Assembly: GCF_016862395.1 (NCBI RefSeq)
Contig: NZ_BOMW01000012.1
Span: 1-64,000 of the forward strand
Source: Actinoplanes siamensis
GTDB lineage: Bacteria > Actinomycetota > Actinomycetes > Mycobacteriales > Micromonosporaceae
Length of the DNA stretch: 64,000 bases
Reading direction: 5' to 3'
Position numbers and translations under genes: made by a program
Shown: positions 12,783-22,279 of the stretch, in pieces
How the letters are laid out: every line of letters starts with the position of its first letter
Position numbering within the stretch: the stretch's first letter is position 1
The notes under the pieces: generated by a model
What the model saw: only the letters and a program-made list of their open reading frames with translations
Databases searched by the model: none
Told to the model about the DNA's origin: nothing

Positions 12783-12810
12783 ACGTTACCAGCGCACACG
12801 GTGTTGACCA
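12783..12810 (-). promoter_or_regulatory. Candidate pyr operon promoter
   Basis: On the minus strand TGGTCA (12805-12810) and TAACGT (12783-12788) are spaced by 16 bp; the -10 fits TANNNT and is preceded by TGG. The start would be near 12776, giving a leader of about 85 nt that contains the PyrR loop. The -35 is weak (four of six), so the placement is tentative. Confidence 0.35.
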
Positions 12811-12911
12811 GGGTGACCTGTCCAACCCAAGGACATTTCCGACAAACCGAGCAAGTAGGGATACAGCCGGTAACTTTGGTGCTCGCCGCACGACTCATCG
12901 GTAACCAACAC

Positions 12912-12952
12912 TTGACCGGCGGTCGCAAACTCCGTACCGTCACGCAGCGTAG
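12912..12952 (+). promoter_or_regulatory. bldD promoter with overlapping BldD box
   Basis: TTGACC (12912-12917) and TACCGT (12935-12940) are spaced by exactly 17 bp. Starting at the last base of the -10, TCACGCAGCGTAG (12940-12952) matches the BldD consensus TNACNCWGNGTNA at every defined base except the last (G for A). The box covers the -10 edge and the expected start site near 12947, the position expected for autorepression, which is established for bldD in Streptomyces coelicolor. Confidence 0.6.
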
Positions 12953-13004
12953 CGATCCGTGAGGAAGAACCCTCCGGGCCGAGCACAGTACTGGGAGTGT
13001 CCGA

Positions 13005-13493
13005 ATGCCGTCTGAGTACGCGAAGTCGCTGGGCGCTCGCCTGCGCTCCATTCGCCAGCAGCAGGGCCTGTCCCTGCAGGGCGTCGAAGAGAAGTCGAAC
13101 GGCCGCTGGAAGGCCGTCGTGGTCGGCTCCTACGAGCGCGGCGACCGTGCGGTCACCGTGTCCCGTCTGGCCGAACTGGCCGACTTCTACCGTGTTCCCG
13201 TCTCCGAGCTGCTGCCCGACGGCAGCGGCATCCGTCTCGAGGCGACCAACAAGATCGTGCTGGACCTCGAGAAGCTCTACGACACCACCGGTGAGGACCT
13301 CGCCTACGTGGCGCGGTACGCCCGGGCCATCCAGCAGCAGCGTGGTGACTACAACGGCCGGGTCCTCTCGATCCGCGCCGACGACCTGCGCGCCCTCGCG
13401 ATCGTCTACGACATCTCGCCCTCGGGCCTGATCGAGCGACTGACCGAGCAGGGCGTCCTGGTGGCCGACCCCCGGGCCTTCTTCGCCAGCTGA
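13005..13493 (+). CDS. bldD: Developmental master regulator BldD (c-di-GMP-responsive)
   Basis: BldD represses sporulation genes during vegetative growth and dimerises on DNA when bound to tetrameric c-di-GMP. The 162-residue protein has an N-terminal XRE-type helix-turn-helix (residues about 8-70, with [16 protein letters not shown] and [17 protein letters not shown]). The C-terminal domain carries the signature RGD (113-115), eight residues, then RADD (124-127), i.e. RXD-X8-RXXD, so c-di-GMP binding should be intact. The start ATG has GGGAG eight bases upstream. It is monocistronic, divergent from pyrR and followed by strong terminators. Confidence 0.96.
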   Translation: MPSEYAKSLGARLRSIRQQQGLSLQGVEEKSNGRWKAVVVGSYERGDRAVTVSRLAELADFYRVPVSELLPDGSGIRLEATNKIVLDLEKLYDTTGEDLAYVARYARAIQQQRGDYNGRVLSIRADDLRALAIVYDISPSGLIERLTEQGVLVADPRAFFAS

Positions 13494-13509
13494 ACCAGTT
13501 CAGTCAAGA

Positions 13510-13544
13510 AAGCCCGCGTCGGCCCCCCAGATCGACGCGGGCTT
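13510..13544 (+). terminator. bldD intrinsic terminator
   Basis: AAGCCCGCGTCG (13510-13521) and CGACGCGGGCTT (13533-13544) form a perfect 12-bp stem with an 11-nt loop, beginning 16 bp after the bldD stop and followed by ACTTTGTT. Confidence 0.85.
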
Positions 13545-13559
13545 ACTTTGTTCCAAAAG

Positions 13560-13593
13560 AAAACGGCCCGGACCGAGCGGTCCAGGCCGTTTT
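13560..13593. terminator. Bidirectional terminator between bldD and nusB
   Basis: AAAACGGCC (13560-13568) pairs with GGCCGTTTT (13585-13593), and GGACC (13570-13574) with GGTCC (13579-13583) inside it. The A and T tracts flank both arms, so it can end transcripts from bldD and, on the minus strand, from nusB, whose stop is 27 bp away. Confidence 0.8.
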
Positions 13594-13620
13594 GCGTATC
13601 TGACGGACTTCTATCGCTTT

Positions 13621-14055
13621 CTATCGCGTGGCAAACGCCGCGATCCGGTCCAGCAGGCCGTTGAGGAAGCGCGGGCTGTCGTCCGTCGACATCTCCTTGG
13701 CCAGCTCCACCGCCTCGGTGATCGCCACCGGGTCGTCCACCTCGGGCTCGTGGAGCAACTCGTAGACGGCGATCCGGGCCAGGTTGCGGTCGACCACCGG
13801 CATGCGGTCGATCGTCCAGCCCTCCGCGTAGCTGGCGATCAGCTCGTCGATCCGATCCAGGTGCTTGGCGACGCCCTCGATCAGGGTGATCGCGTAGGCC
13901 AGGTGCTCCGGGTGCGGTTTCGCGATCCGGTCGAGATAGGTGAGCAACACCTGGCCCGGCGGCAGATCACGCAGGTCGGCCTCGAAAAGGACGTCCAGCG
14001 CCCGCTTGCGCGCCTTGCGGCGCGCCAGCCGTTCCTTCTTGGGACCTTCCGCCAT
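13621..14055 (-). CDS. nusB: Transcription antitermination factor NusB
   Basis: NusB joins NusE (S10) on boxA RNA to allow antitermination of rRNA operons. The 144-residue, largely helical protein has the N-terminal RNA-binding arginine-rich segment ARRKARKRALDVLFEAD, then WTIDRMPVVDRNLARIAVYELL and the C-terminal signature ITEAVELAKEMSTDDSPRFLNGLLD. ATG at 14055 shares one base with the efp stop (TGATG), the usual efp-nusB coupling. A bidirectional terminator follows. Confidence 0.95.
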   Translation of the reverse strand: MAEGPKKERLARRKARKRALDVLFEADLRDLPPGQVLLTYLDRIAKPHPEHLAYAITLIEGVAKHLDRIDELIASYAEGWTIDRMPVVDRNLARIAVYELLHEPEVDDPVAITEAVELAKEMSTDDSPRFLNGLLDRIAAFATR

Positions 14056-14612
14056 CAGCTGCGGCCGAGGTAGCGGCCGTCGCGGGTGTCGACCTTGATC
14101 TTCTCACCGGTGGTGATGAACAGCGGAACCTGGACCGTGGCGCCGGTCTCGATCGTCGCCGGCTTGGTGCCACCGGTCGAGCGGTCGCCCTGCAGACCCG
14201 GCTCGGTGTAGGTGACCTCGACGAAGACGCTGGTCGGCAGCTCGACGTAGAGCGGGACGCCCTCGTGCAGAGCGACCGTGACCTCGGCCTCGGGCAGCAG
14301 GTAGTTGGCGTTGTCACCGACGGTGGCGCCGGAGACGTGGATCTGCTCGTAGGTGTCCAGGTCCATGAAGACATAGTCCTCGCCGTCCTGGTACAGATAC
14401 TGCATCGTGCGCTTGTCGACGGTCGCGGTCTCGACCTTCGTCCCCGCGTTGAAGGTCTTGTCGACGACCTTGCCGGAAAGCACGTGCTTCAGCGTGGTCC
14501 GCACGAACGCGGGGCCCTTACCCGGCTTGACGTGCTGGAACTCAACGACGGACCACAGCTCCTTGTCGAGGTTGAGAACCAGGCCGTTCTTCAGGTCGTT
14601 GGTGGAAGCCAT
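14055..14612 (-). CDS. efp: Translation elongation factor P
   Basis: EF-P rescues ribosomes stalled at polyproline stretches by entering between the P and E sites. The 185-residue product has all three beta-barrel domains and the domain I loop [13 protein letters not shown]. The PGKGP tip with Lys matches the actinobacterial type that, as I recall, acts unmodified in Corynebacterium; no epmA-like gene is in this window. It ends with [16 protein letters not shown]. Notably, this window encodes several very proline-rich proteins that would need EF-P. It is coupled to nusB. Confidence 0.96.
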   Translation of the reverse strand: MASTNDLKNGLVLNLDKELWSVVEFQHVKPGKGPAFVRTTLKHVLSGKVVDKTFNAGTKVETATVDKRTMQYLYQDGEDYVFMDLDTYEQIHVSGATVGDNANYLLPEAEVTVALHEGVPLYVELPTSVFVEVTYTEPGLQGDRSTGGTKPATIETGATVQVPLFITTGEKIKVDTRDGRYLGRS

Positions 14613-14698
14613 GTCCTGCCTTGATCTTGACGCGAATCGTTGACCGAACCACTTTACCGGCGATGTGCTGGTGAGAGCGAATCGGGTATCCGTGCTCT

Positions 14699-16320
<1,622 letters not shown>

Positions 16321-16360
16321 TCATTCCAGCCCGGGCCGGGTTGGTGGTCGTCATTCGGGG

Positions 16361-16864
16361 TCAGGGGCGGAGCCGGGCGACGACCTCGCGGGCGATCTCC
16401 TCGGGCTCCCGCCCGTCCGTCACGACGGTGTGGGTGGCGACCTCCAGGTACAGCGGCCGCCGCTGTTCCAGCAGAAACTTCAGGGTCGCTCGCGGGTTCA
16501 TCGCCAGCAGCGGCCGCCCGGCGCCCAGCCCCACGCGCTTCAGCGAGTCGGCGAGCTCCACCGAAAGGTAGACCACGGTGTGCCCGGCGAGCAGCTCACG
16601 GGTCCCGTCGTCGAGGATCGCGCCGCCGCCCAGGGCCAGCACCCCGTCGAAGCCGGACAACGCCGACGCGACGACCGCACGCTCCATGGCGCGGAACGCC
16701 GCCTCCCCCTCGTCCACGAAGATGTCCGGGATGGGTTTGCCGGCCCGCTCCTCGATGATCGTGTCGGTGTCGGCGAAGGCCAGGCCGAGCGACTCGGCGA
16801 CCGCCGCGCCGACGGTGGTCTTGCCGGCGCCCATCACGCCGACCAGGACGGCGACCGGCGCCAT
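16361..16864 (-). CDS. aroK: Shikimate kinase
   Basis: AroK phosphorylates shikimate with ATP. The 167-residue protein has the P-loop GVMGAGKTTVG (residues 9-19), the shikimate-binding DTDTIIEERAGKPIPDIF segment, GEAAFRAMER and ALGGGAIL. The lid lies near AGRPLLAM, and RRPLYLEVA follows. ATG at 16864 shares one base with the aroC stop. It sits in its usual place between aroC and aroB. Confidence 0.96.
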   Translation of the reverse strand: MAPVAVLVGVMGAGKTTVGAAVAESLGLAFADTDTIIEERAGKPIPDIFVDEGEAAFRAMERAVVASALSGFDGVLALGGGAILDDGTRELLAGHTVVYLSVELADSLKRVGLGAGRPLLAMNPRATLKFLLEQRRPLYLEVATHTVVTDGREPEEIAREVVARLRP

Positions 16865-18042
16865 CAGCGGATCACCAGGTTTTCCAGGTACGAATCGAGG
16901 TTGCGGCGGATCTCGGCGACCGAGTCGCCGCCGAACTTCTCGGTCGCGGCCTCGGCCAGGACCAGGGCGACCATGGCCTCGGCGACGACCGCGCCGGCCG
17001 GGACCGCGCAGACGTCCGAGCGCTGGTTGATCGCCGTGGCCGGCTCGCCGGTGGTGACGTCGACGGTCTGCAGCGCCCGGTTCAGCGAGGAGATCGGCTT
17101 GAGCGCGGCGCGCACGCGCAACGGCTCGCCGTTGGTGATGCCGCCCTCCAGGCCGCCGGCGCGGCCGGTGACCCGCCTGACCCCGTCCGGGGTGGGGACG
17201 ATCTCGTCGTGGGCGACCGAGCCGCGGGACCGGGCCTGGGTGAAGCCGTCACCGATCTCGACGCCCTTGACCGACTGGATGGACATCAACGCGGTGGCCA
17301 GGCGGGCGTCCAGCTTGCGGTCCCACTGCACGTGCGAGCCGAGGCCGGGCGGGAGGTGGTAGGCCAGCACCTCGACGATGCCGCCGAGCGTGTCGGCGTC
17401 CTTCTTCGCGGCGTCGACCTCGGCCACCATCCGGGCGCTGGCCTCCGGGTCGAGGCAGCGCAGCGGGTCCGCGTCGATGCGGTCGAAGTCGTCCGGGGTG
17501 GGGATCAGGCCGGGCTTGGCGGCGACCGAGCCCAGCTCGGTCACGTGCGAGACGATCTCGACACCGAGCGCCTGCTTGATCAGCTGCTTGGCGACCACGC
17601 CGACGGCGACCCGGGCGGCGGTCTCCCGGGCGCTGGCGCGCTCCAGGATCGGGCGGGCGTCGGTGTGCCCGTACTTCTGCATGCCGGCCAGGTCGGCGTG
17701 GCCGGGGCGCGGGCGGGTGAGCGGGGCGTTGCGGGACTGCTCGGCCAGCACCTGCGGGTCGACCGGGTCGGCCGACATCACCGTCTCCCACTTGGGCCAC
17801 TCGGTGTTGCCCACCCGGATGGCGACCGGGCTGCCCAGGGTGCGGCCGTGCCGGACGCCCCCGATGAACTCGACCTCGTCCTGCTCGAACTTCATCCGGG
17901 CGCCCCGCCCGTAGCCCAGGCGGCGGCGCACGAGGTCACGGGTGATGTCCGCGCTCGTCACCTCCACCCCGGCGGGAACACCCTCCAGCAGCGCGACGAG
18001 AGCCGGGCCGTGCGATTCACCTGCGGTAAGCCAGCGCAACAC
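16864..18042 (-). CDS. aroC: Chorismate synthase
   Basis: AroC forms chorismate from EPSP using reduced FMN. The 392-residue protein starts [20 protein letters not shown] and carries the three family signatures: GESHG near the N-terminus, [11 protein letters not shown], and the C-terminal [20 protein letters not shown] region. Residues [15 protein letters not shown] lie in the active-site region. The best start is GTG at 18042, giving the family N-terminus; a TTG follows directly, and no clear Shine-Dalgarno is visible. The 144 bp to aroE hold no other feature I can support. Confidence 0.94.
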   Translation of the reverse strand: MLRWLTAGESHGPALVALLEGVPAGVEVTSADITRDLVRRRLGYGRGARMKFEQDEVEFIGGVRHGRTLGSPVAIRVGNTEWPKWETVMSADPVDPQVLAEQSRNAPLTRPRPGHADLAGMQKYGHTDARPILERASARETAARVAVGVVAKQLIKQALGVEIVSHVTELGSVAAKPGLIPTPDDFDRIDADPLRCLDPEASARMVAEVDAAKKDADTLGGIVEVLAYHLPPGLGSHVQWDRKLDARLATALMSIQSVKGVEIGDGFTQARSRGSVAHDEIVPTPDGVRRVTGRAGGLEGGITNGEPLRVRAALKPISSLNRALQTVDVTTGEPATAINQRSDVCAVPAGAVVAEAMVALVLAEAATEKFGGDSVAEIRRNLDSYLENLVIR

Positions 18043-18186
18043 GGTTGACAGTCTGGCACGACAGGCCTGCGGTCCGGCCGGTGGTACGCCGCGTCCCGCG
18101 TTCCGGACAACCACGGCAGGGCTTCCGCGGGGTCGGGGGCCCGGCTACGGGCGTACCACCAATCGATCTCGATGGTGATCCAGCGT

Positions 18187-19056
18187 CTAGGCGCGGTCGC
18201 GGACCGCTTCGCCAAGAGCGGCCCGCATGGCCTCCTCGGGCGCCTCGGTCACCCCGGTGAACTGCTCGAACTGGCTGAGCGCCTGGGCCAGCAACAGATC
18301 CAGCCCGGAGACCACAGGCGCGCCGGCGGCGGCCGCCGCGGCCGCGATCGGCGTCGGCCACGGGTCGTAGATCGCGTCGAACAGCACCGTCGCGGGGCGC
18401 CAGGCGACCTCGGCGGCCAGGTGGTCGGCCGCGCCCCGGGGAACCGTGGAGATCACCGCGTCGGCGTCGAAGGCGGCCGGCGCGTCCGCCCACGCGACGC
18501 CCTCCATCTTCAGGCCGAGCGTTCCGGCGACCGGTTCCAGCTCGGCCAGCGCCTCCGGGCGGCGGGCCACCACGGTGATCGCCTCGGCGCCCAGCTCGGC
18601 CGCCGCGGCCAGGGCGGCCCGGGCGGTGCCGCCGCCGCCGAGCACGGTGATCCGCGGCGGCGCCTCCTTGGCGGCGTGCCGGCCGGTGCCGGCGCCGAGG
18701 CCGGCCTCGCGCAGCACCCGGATCATGCCGCCGATGTCGCTGTTGTCGGCGTGCCAGCCGCCGTCCGCCTGGCGGACCAAGGTGTTCGCCACGCCGGCGG
18801 CGATCGCGACCGGGCTGGCCGAGGTCGCCAGCCTGAGCGCGGCCTCCTTGAGCGGCATGGTGACCGACAGGCCGGCCCATTCCGGGCCGAGGCCGGCCAG
18901 CAGGGCCGGCAGCTCGGCCTCGGCGCACTCGATCGCGTCGTAGGTCCAGCCGGTCAGCCCGGCGGCGGCGAAGCCGGCCCGGTGGATCACCGGGGAGAGC
19001 GAGTGGGCGATCGGCTTGCCGAGCACGGCCGCCCGTCGAGGGGTGGTGGTCTGCAC
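18187..19056 (-). CDS. aroE: Shikimate dehydrogenase
   Basis: AroE reduces 3-dehydroshikimate with NADPH. The 289-residue protein has the substrate site HSLSPVIHRAGF, the catalytic Lys in SVTMPLKEAAL, ANTLVR, HADNSDIGG and the glycine-rich VLGGGGTARAA of the Rossmann domain. The arginine cluster VARRP is consistent with NADP preference. The start is GTG at 19056. It lies 24 bp downstream of the first mltG paralogue, the common actinobacterial order mltG-aroE. Confidence 0.94.
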   Translation of the reverse strand: MQTTTPRRAAVLGKPIAHSLSPVIHRAGFAAAGLTGWTYDAIECAEAELPALLAGLGPEWAGLSVTMPLKEAALRLATSASPVAIAAGVANTLVRQADGGWHADNSDIGGMIRVLREAGLGAGTGRHAAKEAPPRITVLGGGGTARAALAAAAELGAEAITVVARRPEALAELEPVAGTLGLKMEGVAWADAPAAFDADAVISTVPRGAADHLAAEVAWRPATVLFDAIYDPWPTPIAAAAAAAGAPVVSGLDLLLAQALSQFEQFTGVTEAPEEAMRAALGEAVRDRA

Positions 19057-19080
19057 GCGCCGTATTCTACGAACCCGGCC

Positions 19081-20265
19081 TCAGCACAGCGGGATGCCGT
19101 TCTGACAGGCGAGCTGCCGGTTCTTCTCGTGGTCGGCCCCGGTCCTGCCGTAGGCCATGGTCCCCTTCGTGTCGACGCTGATGAAGAAGTAGTAGGGGAA
19201 GTTGTTGGTCGGGCTCATCGCGCCCTTGAGCGCCGCCTTGCCCGGGTTCCCGATCGGCCCCGGCGGCAGCCCCGGCTTGTCGTGCGTGTTGTAGGGGTTC
19301 TTCGGGTCGTGCAGTTCCGCGTTGGTCAGGTGCTCCGACGCCTTGGTCCCCTTGCCGGTGATCCGCAGCCAGTAGTTGACAGTGCTGTCCAGCCCCAGGC
19401 AGTGGCAGTCGAAGTCGCCGTACGCCCGGTTGTAGACCACCCGCGACACCTTGGGCATGTCCTCCTCCAGGAGCGCCTCGGCCTGGGCGATGGACGCCAC
19501 GATCAGCGCCTGGTACGGAGAGATGCCGCCGCGGGTCTTCTCCACCGTCGGGATGAACTCCAGCTGCTCCATCTCGGCGTTGAAGTTCGCGACGATCGTC
19601 TTGAGCACCTCGGCGGCGTCCGCCTTCGGCGACAGCTCGTAGGTCGCCGGGTACAGGAAGCCCTCGATGTCGCTCTTGTCGGCCTTCTTGCCGTCGCCGC
19701 GCCGGAACCAGGACTCGTCCACCCCGAGCGCGACCGGGTTCTTCGCCGCCTTCGCGAAGTCCGCCACCGGGATCTTGGTGGCTTCCGACAGCTTCTGGAA
19801 CGTCTGCTGGTACGACAGCCCCTCGGGCAGGGTGACCTTGGTGACCCAGCGCGCGTTCGGGTCGAGCAGCCGGCCGAGCGCGTCGCCGGCCTTCATCCCG
19901 ACCTGGAGCTTGTACCACCCGGCCTGGATGTTCTTGCTGCGGTTGTTGTCCTTGGCGGCGTCGACGAACGCGTCCACCGAGGCGACCACCTTCTGGTGGT
20001 ACAGCGTGGTGCCGATGTCGGTGGCCGACTGACCGGTCTTCACCTCGACGATCGCCTCGGCGCCACCCGGTCCGGAGTAGTCGTCGGCGACGAAGACGCC
20101 TTTCACCTTGCTGTACGCGAACCAGCCCCCGCCCGCCAGCAGGCCGAGCAGAACCAGGCTGAGGAAGAAGGCGACGGCCGACCGCCCGGCGCGGCTCCGG
20201 CGCCGCGAGGTGTCCGATTTCGCCTGCTCTTCTTCCTCCAGTACCGCATCCAGATCGTCGAGCAT
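19081..20265 (-). CDS. mltG: Endolytic transglycosylase MltG, paralogue 1
   Basis: MltG cleaves nascent peptidoglycan strands near the membrane. The 394-residue protein has an acidic cytoplasmic N-terminus, one membrane helix (about 29-50), a LysM-like segment (VKTGQSATDIGTTLYHQKV) and the YceG catalytic domain. Glu263 in ASIAQAE corresponds to the catalytic Glu of E. coli MltG by my alignment. Conserved EGFLYPATYEL, STVNYWL, DPKNPYNTHDKPGLPPGPI and SVDTKGTMAYG follow. The ATG has GGAGG six bases upstream. It lies next to aroE and is a tandem paralogue of the following gene. Four cysteines (CHC and a C-terminal pair) are shared by both copies. Confidence 0.92.
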   Translation of the reverse strand: MLDDLDAVLEEEEQAKSDTSRRRSRAGRSAVAFFLSLVLLGLLAGGGWFAYSKVKGVFVADDYSGPGGAEAIVEVKTGQSATDIGTTLYHQKVVASVDAFVDAAKDNNRSKNIQAGWYKLQVGMKAGDALGRLLDPNARWVTKVTLPEGLSYQQTFQKLSEATKIPVADFAKAAKNPVALGVDESWFRRGDGKKADKSDIEGFLYPATYELSPKADAAEVLKTIVANFNAEMEQLEFIPTVEKTRGGISPYQALIVASIAQAEALLEEDMPKVSRVVYNRAYGDFDCHCLGLDSTVNYWLRITGKGTKASEHLTNAELHDPKNPYNTHDKPGLPPGPIGNPGKAALKGAMSPTNNFPYYFFISVDTKGTMAYGRTGADHEKNRQLACQNGIPLC

Positions 20266-20288
20266 TACCGCCTCCGCTGCGCGTCCAG
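20266..20288 (-). repeat. Duplication scar: copy of the ruvX 3' end before mltG paralogue 1
   Basis: The 19 bases 20270-20288, read on the minus strand, match the ruvX C-terminal coding sequence at 21602-21620 in 18 of 19 positions and still encode LDAQRR followed by a stop. The ruvX tail was copied together with mltG when the tandem pair formed, and it now supplies the GGAGG of this gene. Confidence 0.75.
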
Positions 20289-20358
20289 CATGTCAAGCCC
20301 CCGGCTGGAACTACGTCGCGAAGGGTGTCACGGATCGATCTGCGGCGCTACCTCACAG

Positions 20359-20393
20359 CGACGGCCGACCCGGAACAACCAGGTCGGCCGTCG
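20359..20393 (-). terminator. Hairpin between the two mltG paralogues
   Basis: CGACGGCCGACC (20359-20370) and GGTCGGCCGTCG (20382-20393) form a perfect 12-bp stem with an 11-nt loop, 18 bp after the stop of paralogue 2. There is no U tract, so it may attenuate rather than fully end transcription. Confidence 0.55.
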
Positions 20394-20410
20394 ATGTCAC
20401 GCTGGTGCGG

Positions 20411-21592
20411 TCAGCAGATCGGAATGCCGTTCCTGCAGGCCTTCTGAATGTTCGCCTGGTGCTCCTCGAAGGTCTTGCCGTACCCCATCGCGCCCTTCTG
20501 GTCGACCGTCACGAAGAAGAAGTAATCGCTCTTCGGGGGCTCGACGGCACCCTTCAGGGCGACCTCGCCGGGACTGCTGATCGGCCCGACGGCCATGCCC
20601 TTGACGTCGTAGTTGTACGGGTTCTTCGGGTCGTGCAGCTCCTGGGCGAGCAGCTTCTCCGACGACTTCGCGTCCTTGCCGCTGATCCGCAGCCAGTAGT
20701 TGACGGTGCTGTCCAGCTGCAGGCAGCTGCACGGGAACTTGCCGGTGTACGCCCGGTTGTAGAGCACCCGCGCGACCGGCCCCATGTCCTCCGGCAGCAG
20801 CGCCTCGACCTGCGCGATCGACGCGGCCACCAGCGCCTCGTACGGCGAGATGTTCAGCTTGGTCGCCTTGTTCGCGAAGTCCAGCTTCGTCATCTCGTCG
20901 TTGAAGTGCTCGATGATGATCTTCAGGACGCCTGTGGCGTCGGTGTCCTTCGGGAACTCGTAGGTGGCCGGGTACAGGAAGCCCTCGATGTCCGCCGCGT
21001 TGACCTTCTTCCCGTCGCGGCGCTTGAACCACAGCGACGGCACGCCCAGCTTCTGCGGGCTCTTCGCGGCCTTCTTGAAGTCGTCGACGGGGATGCCGGT
21101 CGCCTTCGACAGCCGGTCGAAGATCTGCAGCGAGATCACACCCTCGGGGATGGTGACCTTGTTGACGTTCTTGTTCTTCAGGTCGAGCAGCATCGTCAGC
21201 GCGTCGCTGGCCTTCATCTCCTTCCTCAGGAGATACGATCCCACCTGAATGTCCTTGCTCTTCGGATTGTCCTTGGCCGCGTCGACGAACGCCGCGGCGC
21301 TCTTCACCACACCCGCCTTGTACAGGGTGTCGGCGATGTCGGTAGCGGTGTTGCCGGACTTCACCTCGATGACCGCCTCACCGGTGCCCGGCCCGGCGAA
21401 GTCCTCGGCGCTGAAGAAGCCCTTCACCTTGCCGTAGCCGACGTAGGCGACACCGCCGAGCGCCCCGAAAAGCAGCAGAACCAGGGCGAAGGCCATGACT
21501 GTACGGCCCGGTCCACCCTTTTTCCTGCGATGTTTCCAGCGGCCTCGATCCTCTGCGCCCTCGAACGCCAAATCCAGGTCGTCGTCGCTCAA
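20411..21592 (-). CDS. mltG: Endolytic transglycosylase MltG, paralogue 2
   Basis: This 393-residue protein has the same plan as its neighbour: acidic then basic cytoplasmic N-terminus, membrane helix about 31-51, LysM-like region and YceG catalytic domain with Glu263 in ASIAQVE, EGFLYPATYEF, STVNYWL and DPKNPYNYDVKGMAVGPI. The two proteins are similar throughout but clearly diverged, so the duplication is old. The only fitting start is TTG at 21592, directly after the ruvX TAA, with GGAGG nine bases upstream inside the ruvX tail. It shares the CxC and C-terminal Cys pairs with paralogue 1. This is probably the ancestral copy, since ruvX-mltG adjacency is the common arrangement. Confidence 0.92.
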   Translation of the reverse strand: MSDDDLDLAFEGAEDRGRWKHRRKKGGPGRTVMAFALVLLLFGALGGVAYVGYGKVKGFFSAEDFAGPGTGEAVIEVKSGNTATDIADTLYKAGVVKSAAAFVDAAKDNPKSKDIQVGSYLLRKEMKASDALTMLLDLKNKNVNKVTIPEGVISLQIFDRLSKATGIPVDDFKKAAKSPQKLGVPSLWFKRRDGKKVNAADIEGFLYPATYEFPKDTDATGVLKIIIEHFNDEMTKLDFANKATKLNISPYEALVAASIAQVEALLPEDMGPVARVLYNRAYTGKFPCSCLQLDSTVNYWLRISGKDAKSSEKLLAQELHDPKNPYNYDVKGMAVGPISSPGEVALKGAVEPPKSDYFFFVTVDQKGAMGYGKTFEEHQANIQKACRNGIPIC

Positions 21593-22054
21593 TTAAGTCT
21601 GCCTCCGCTGTGCGTCCAGCCAGCCCTGCAGGATCTCCACGGCGGCCGCCTGGTCCACGACCGCTCGCTGCCGACGCCCTCGAACGCCCCGCTCGCTCAG
21701 CCTACGGCTGGCGACGACTGTCGACATCCGCTCGTCGGAGAGCACAACCGGCCGGGGCGCGAGAATCACTCCCAGCCGCTGCACGTACGCCCGGACGTGG
21801 CCGGCCGCCACGCCCTCCCGCCCGTTCAGCGCGACCGGGAGGCCCACGACGACCTCGACGGCCTCGTGCTCCTCCGCCAGCCGGGCCAGCTCGGCCATGT
21901 CGGCGGGAACCTCGTCCGCGCCGGCCAGCTGATCCCGCGCCACGGTCGCGACCGGGCTGGCCAGGATCCCGTCCGGATCGCACTTGGCGACCCCGACGCG
22001 CACCTGTCCGACGTCCACCCCGAGGCGCACCCCCCGGGTGAAGCCGTGCGTCAC
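21593..22054 (-). CDS. ruvX: Putative pre-16S rRNA nuclease / Holliday junction resolvase RuvX (YqgF)
   Basis: YqgF-family RNase H-fold nucleases process the 16S rRNA 5' end and have been proposed to resolve Holliday junctions. The protein has RLGVDVGQVRVGVAKCDPDG with the first catalytic Asp, VVVGLPVALNGREG, LSDERMST with the second acidic residue, and DQAAAVEILQGWLD near the end. I choose GTG 22054 (153 residues, beginning THGFTRGVRLG) because it fits the family length and has GGGAG close upstream. In-frame ATGs at 22084 and 22126 exist, but the latter lies on a likely -10 element. It sits between alaS and the mltG pair as in many actinobacteria. Confidence 0.88.
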   Translation of the reverse strand: MTHGFTRGVRLGVDVGQVRVGVAKCDPDGILASPVATVARDQLAGADEVPADMAELARLAEEHEAVEVVVGLPVALNGREGVAAGHVRAYVQRLGVILAPRPVVLSDERMSTVVASRRLSERGVRGRRQRAVVDQAAAVEILQGWLDAQRRQT

Positions 22055-22124
22055 GCTCTCTCCCTGCACACCAGCAAACCGCATCTCCGTTGTCCCCGAA
22101 CGAGCCTTCCGCACGATCGACACC

Positions 22125-22145
22125 ATTATCGACGTACGCCGATAA
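22125..22145 (-). promoter_or_regulatory. Inverted repeat and -10-like element upstream of ruvX
   Basis: TTATCG (22126-22131) and CGATAA (22140-22145) flank an 8-bp spacer. On the minus strand the downstream arm gives GATAAT (22130-22125), a good -10 hexamer, but no convincing -35 is seen 16-18 bp upstream. A start near 22117 would give a leader of about 60 nt to GTG 22054. Confidence 0.35.
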
Positions 22146-22237
22146 CGGGCTCCTGATCGCGCGCAAAGCTTAACCGCTGCGCGTCCTGATACAACGGCCC
22201 CCTGTGCCGAGGCCAGGAATTCTCAAGGAAAAGGAAA

Positions 22238-22264
22238 GGATCCGTCGCACTGGGCGACGGATCC
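22238..22264 (-). terminator. alaS intrinsic terminator
   Basis: GGATCCGTCGC (22238-22248) and GCGACGGATCC (22254-22264) form a perfect 11-bp stem with a 5-nt loop. On the minus strand it is followed by TTTCCTTTTCC, and it lies 16 bp after the alaS stop. Confidence 0.88.
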
Positions 22265-22279
22265 ATTACCTGTCAATTG

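Noticed and set aside
19081..21592. Loss of the catalytic Glu in MltG (AQAE instead of EKE)
   Set aside because: By my count of E. coli MltG the catalytic Glu218 is the second Glu of EKE, and it is kept in both copies (Glu263); only the first Glu is replaced by Gln.
22055..22126. Longer RuvX starting at ATG 22126
   Set aside because: That ATG lies on a GATAAT -10-like element and lacks a ribosome site; the family core begins far downstream at about 22030.
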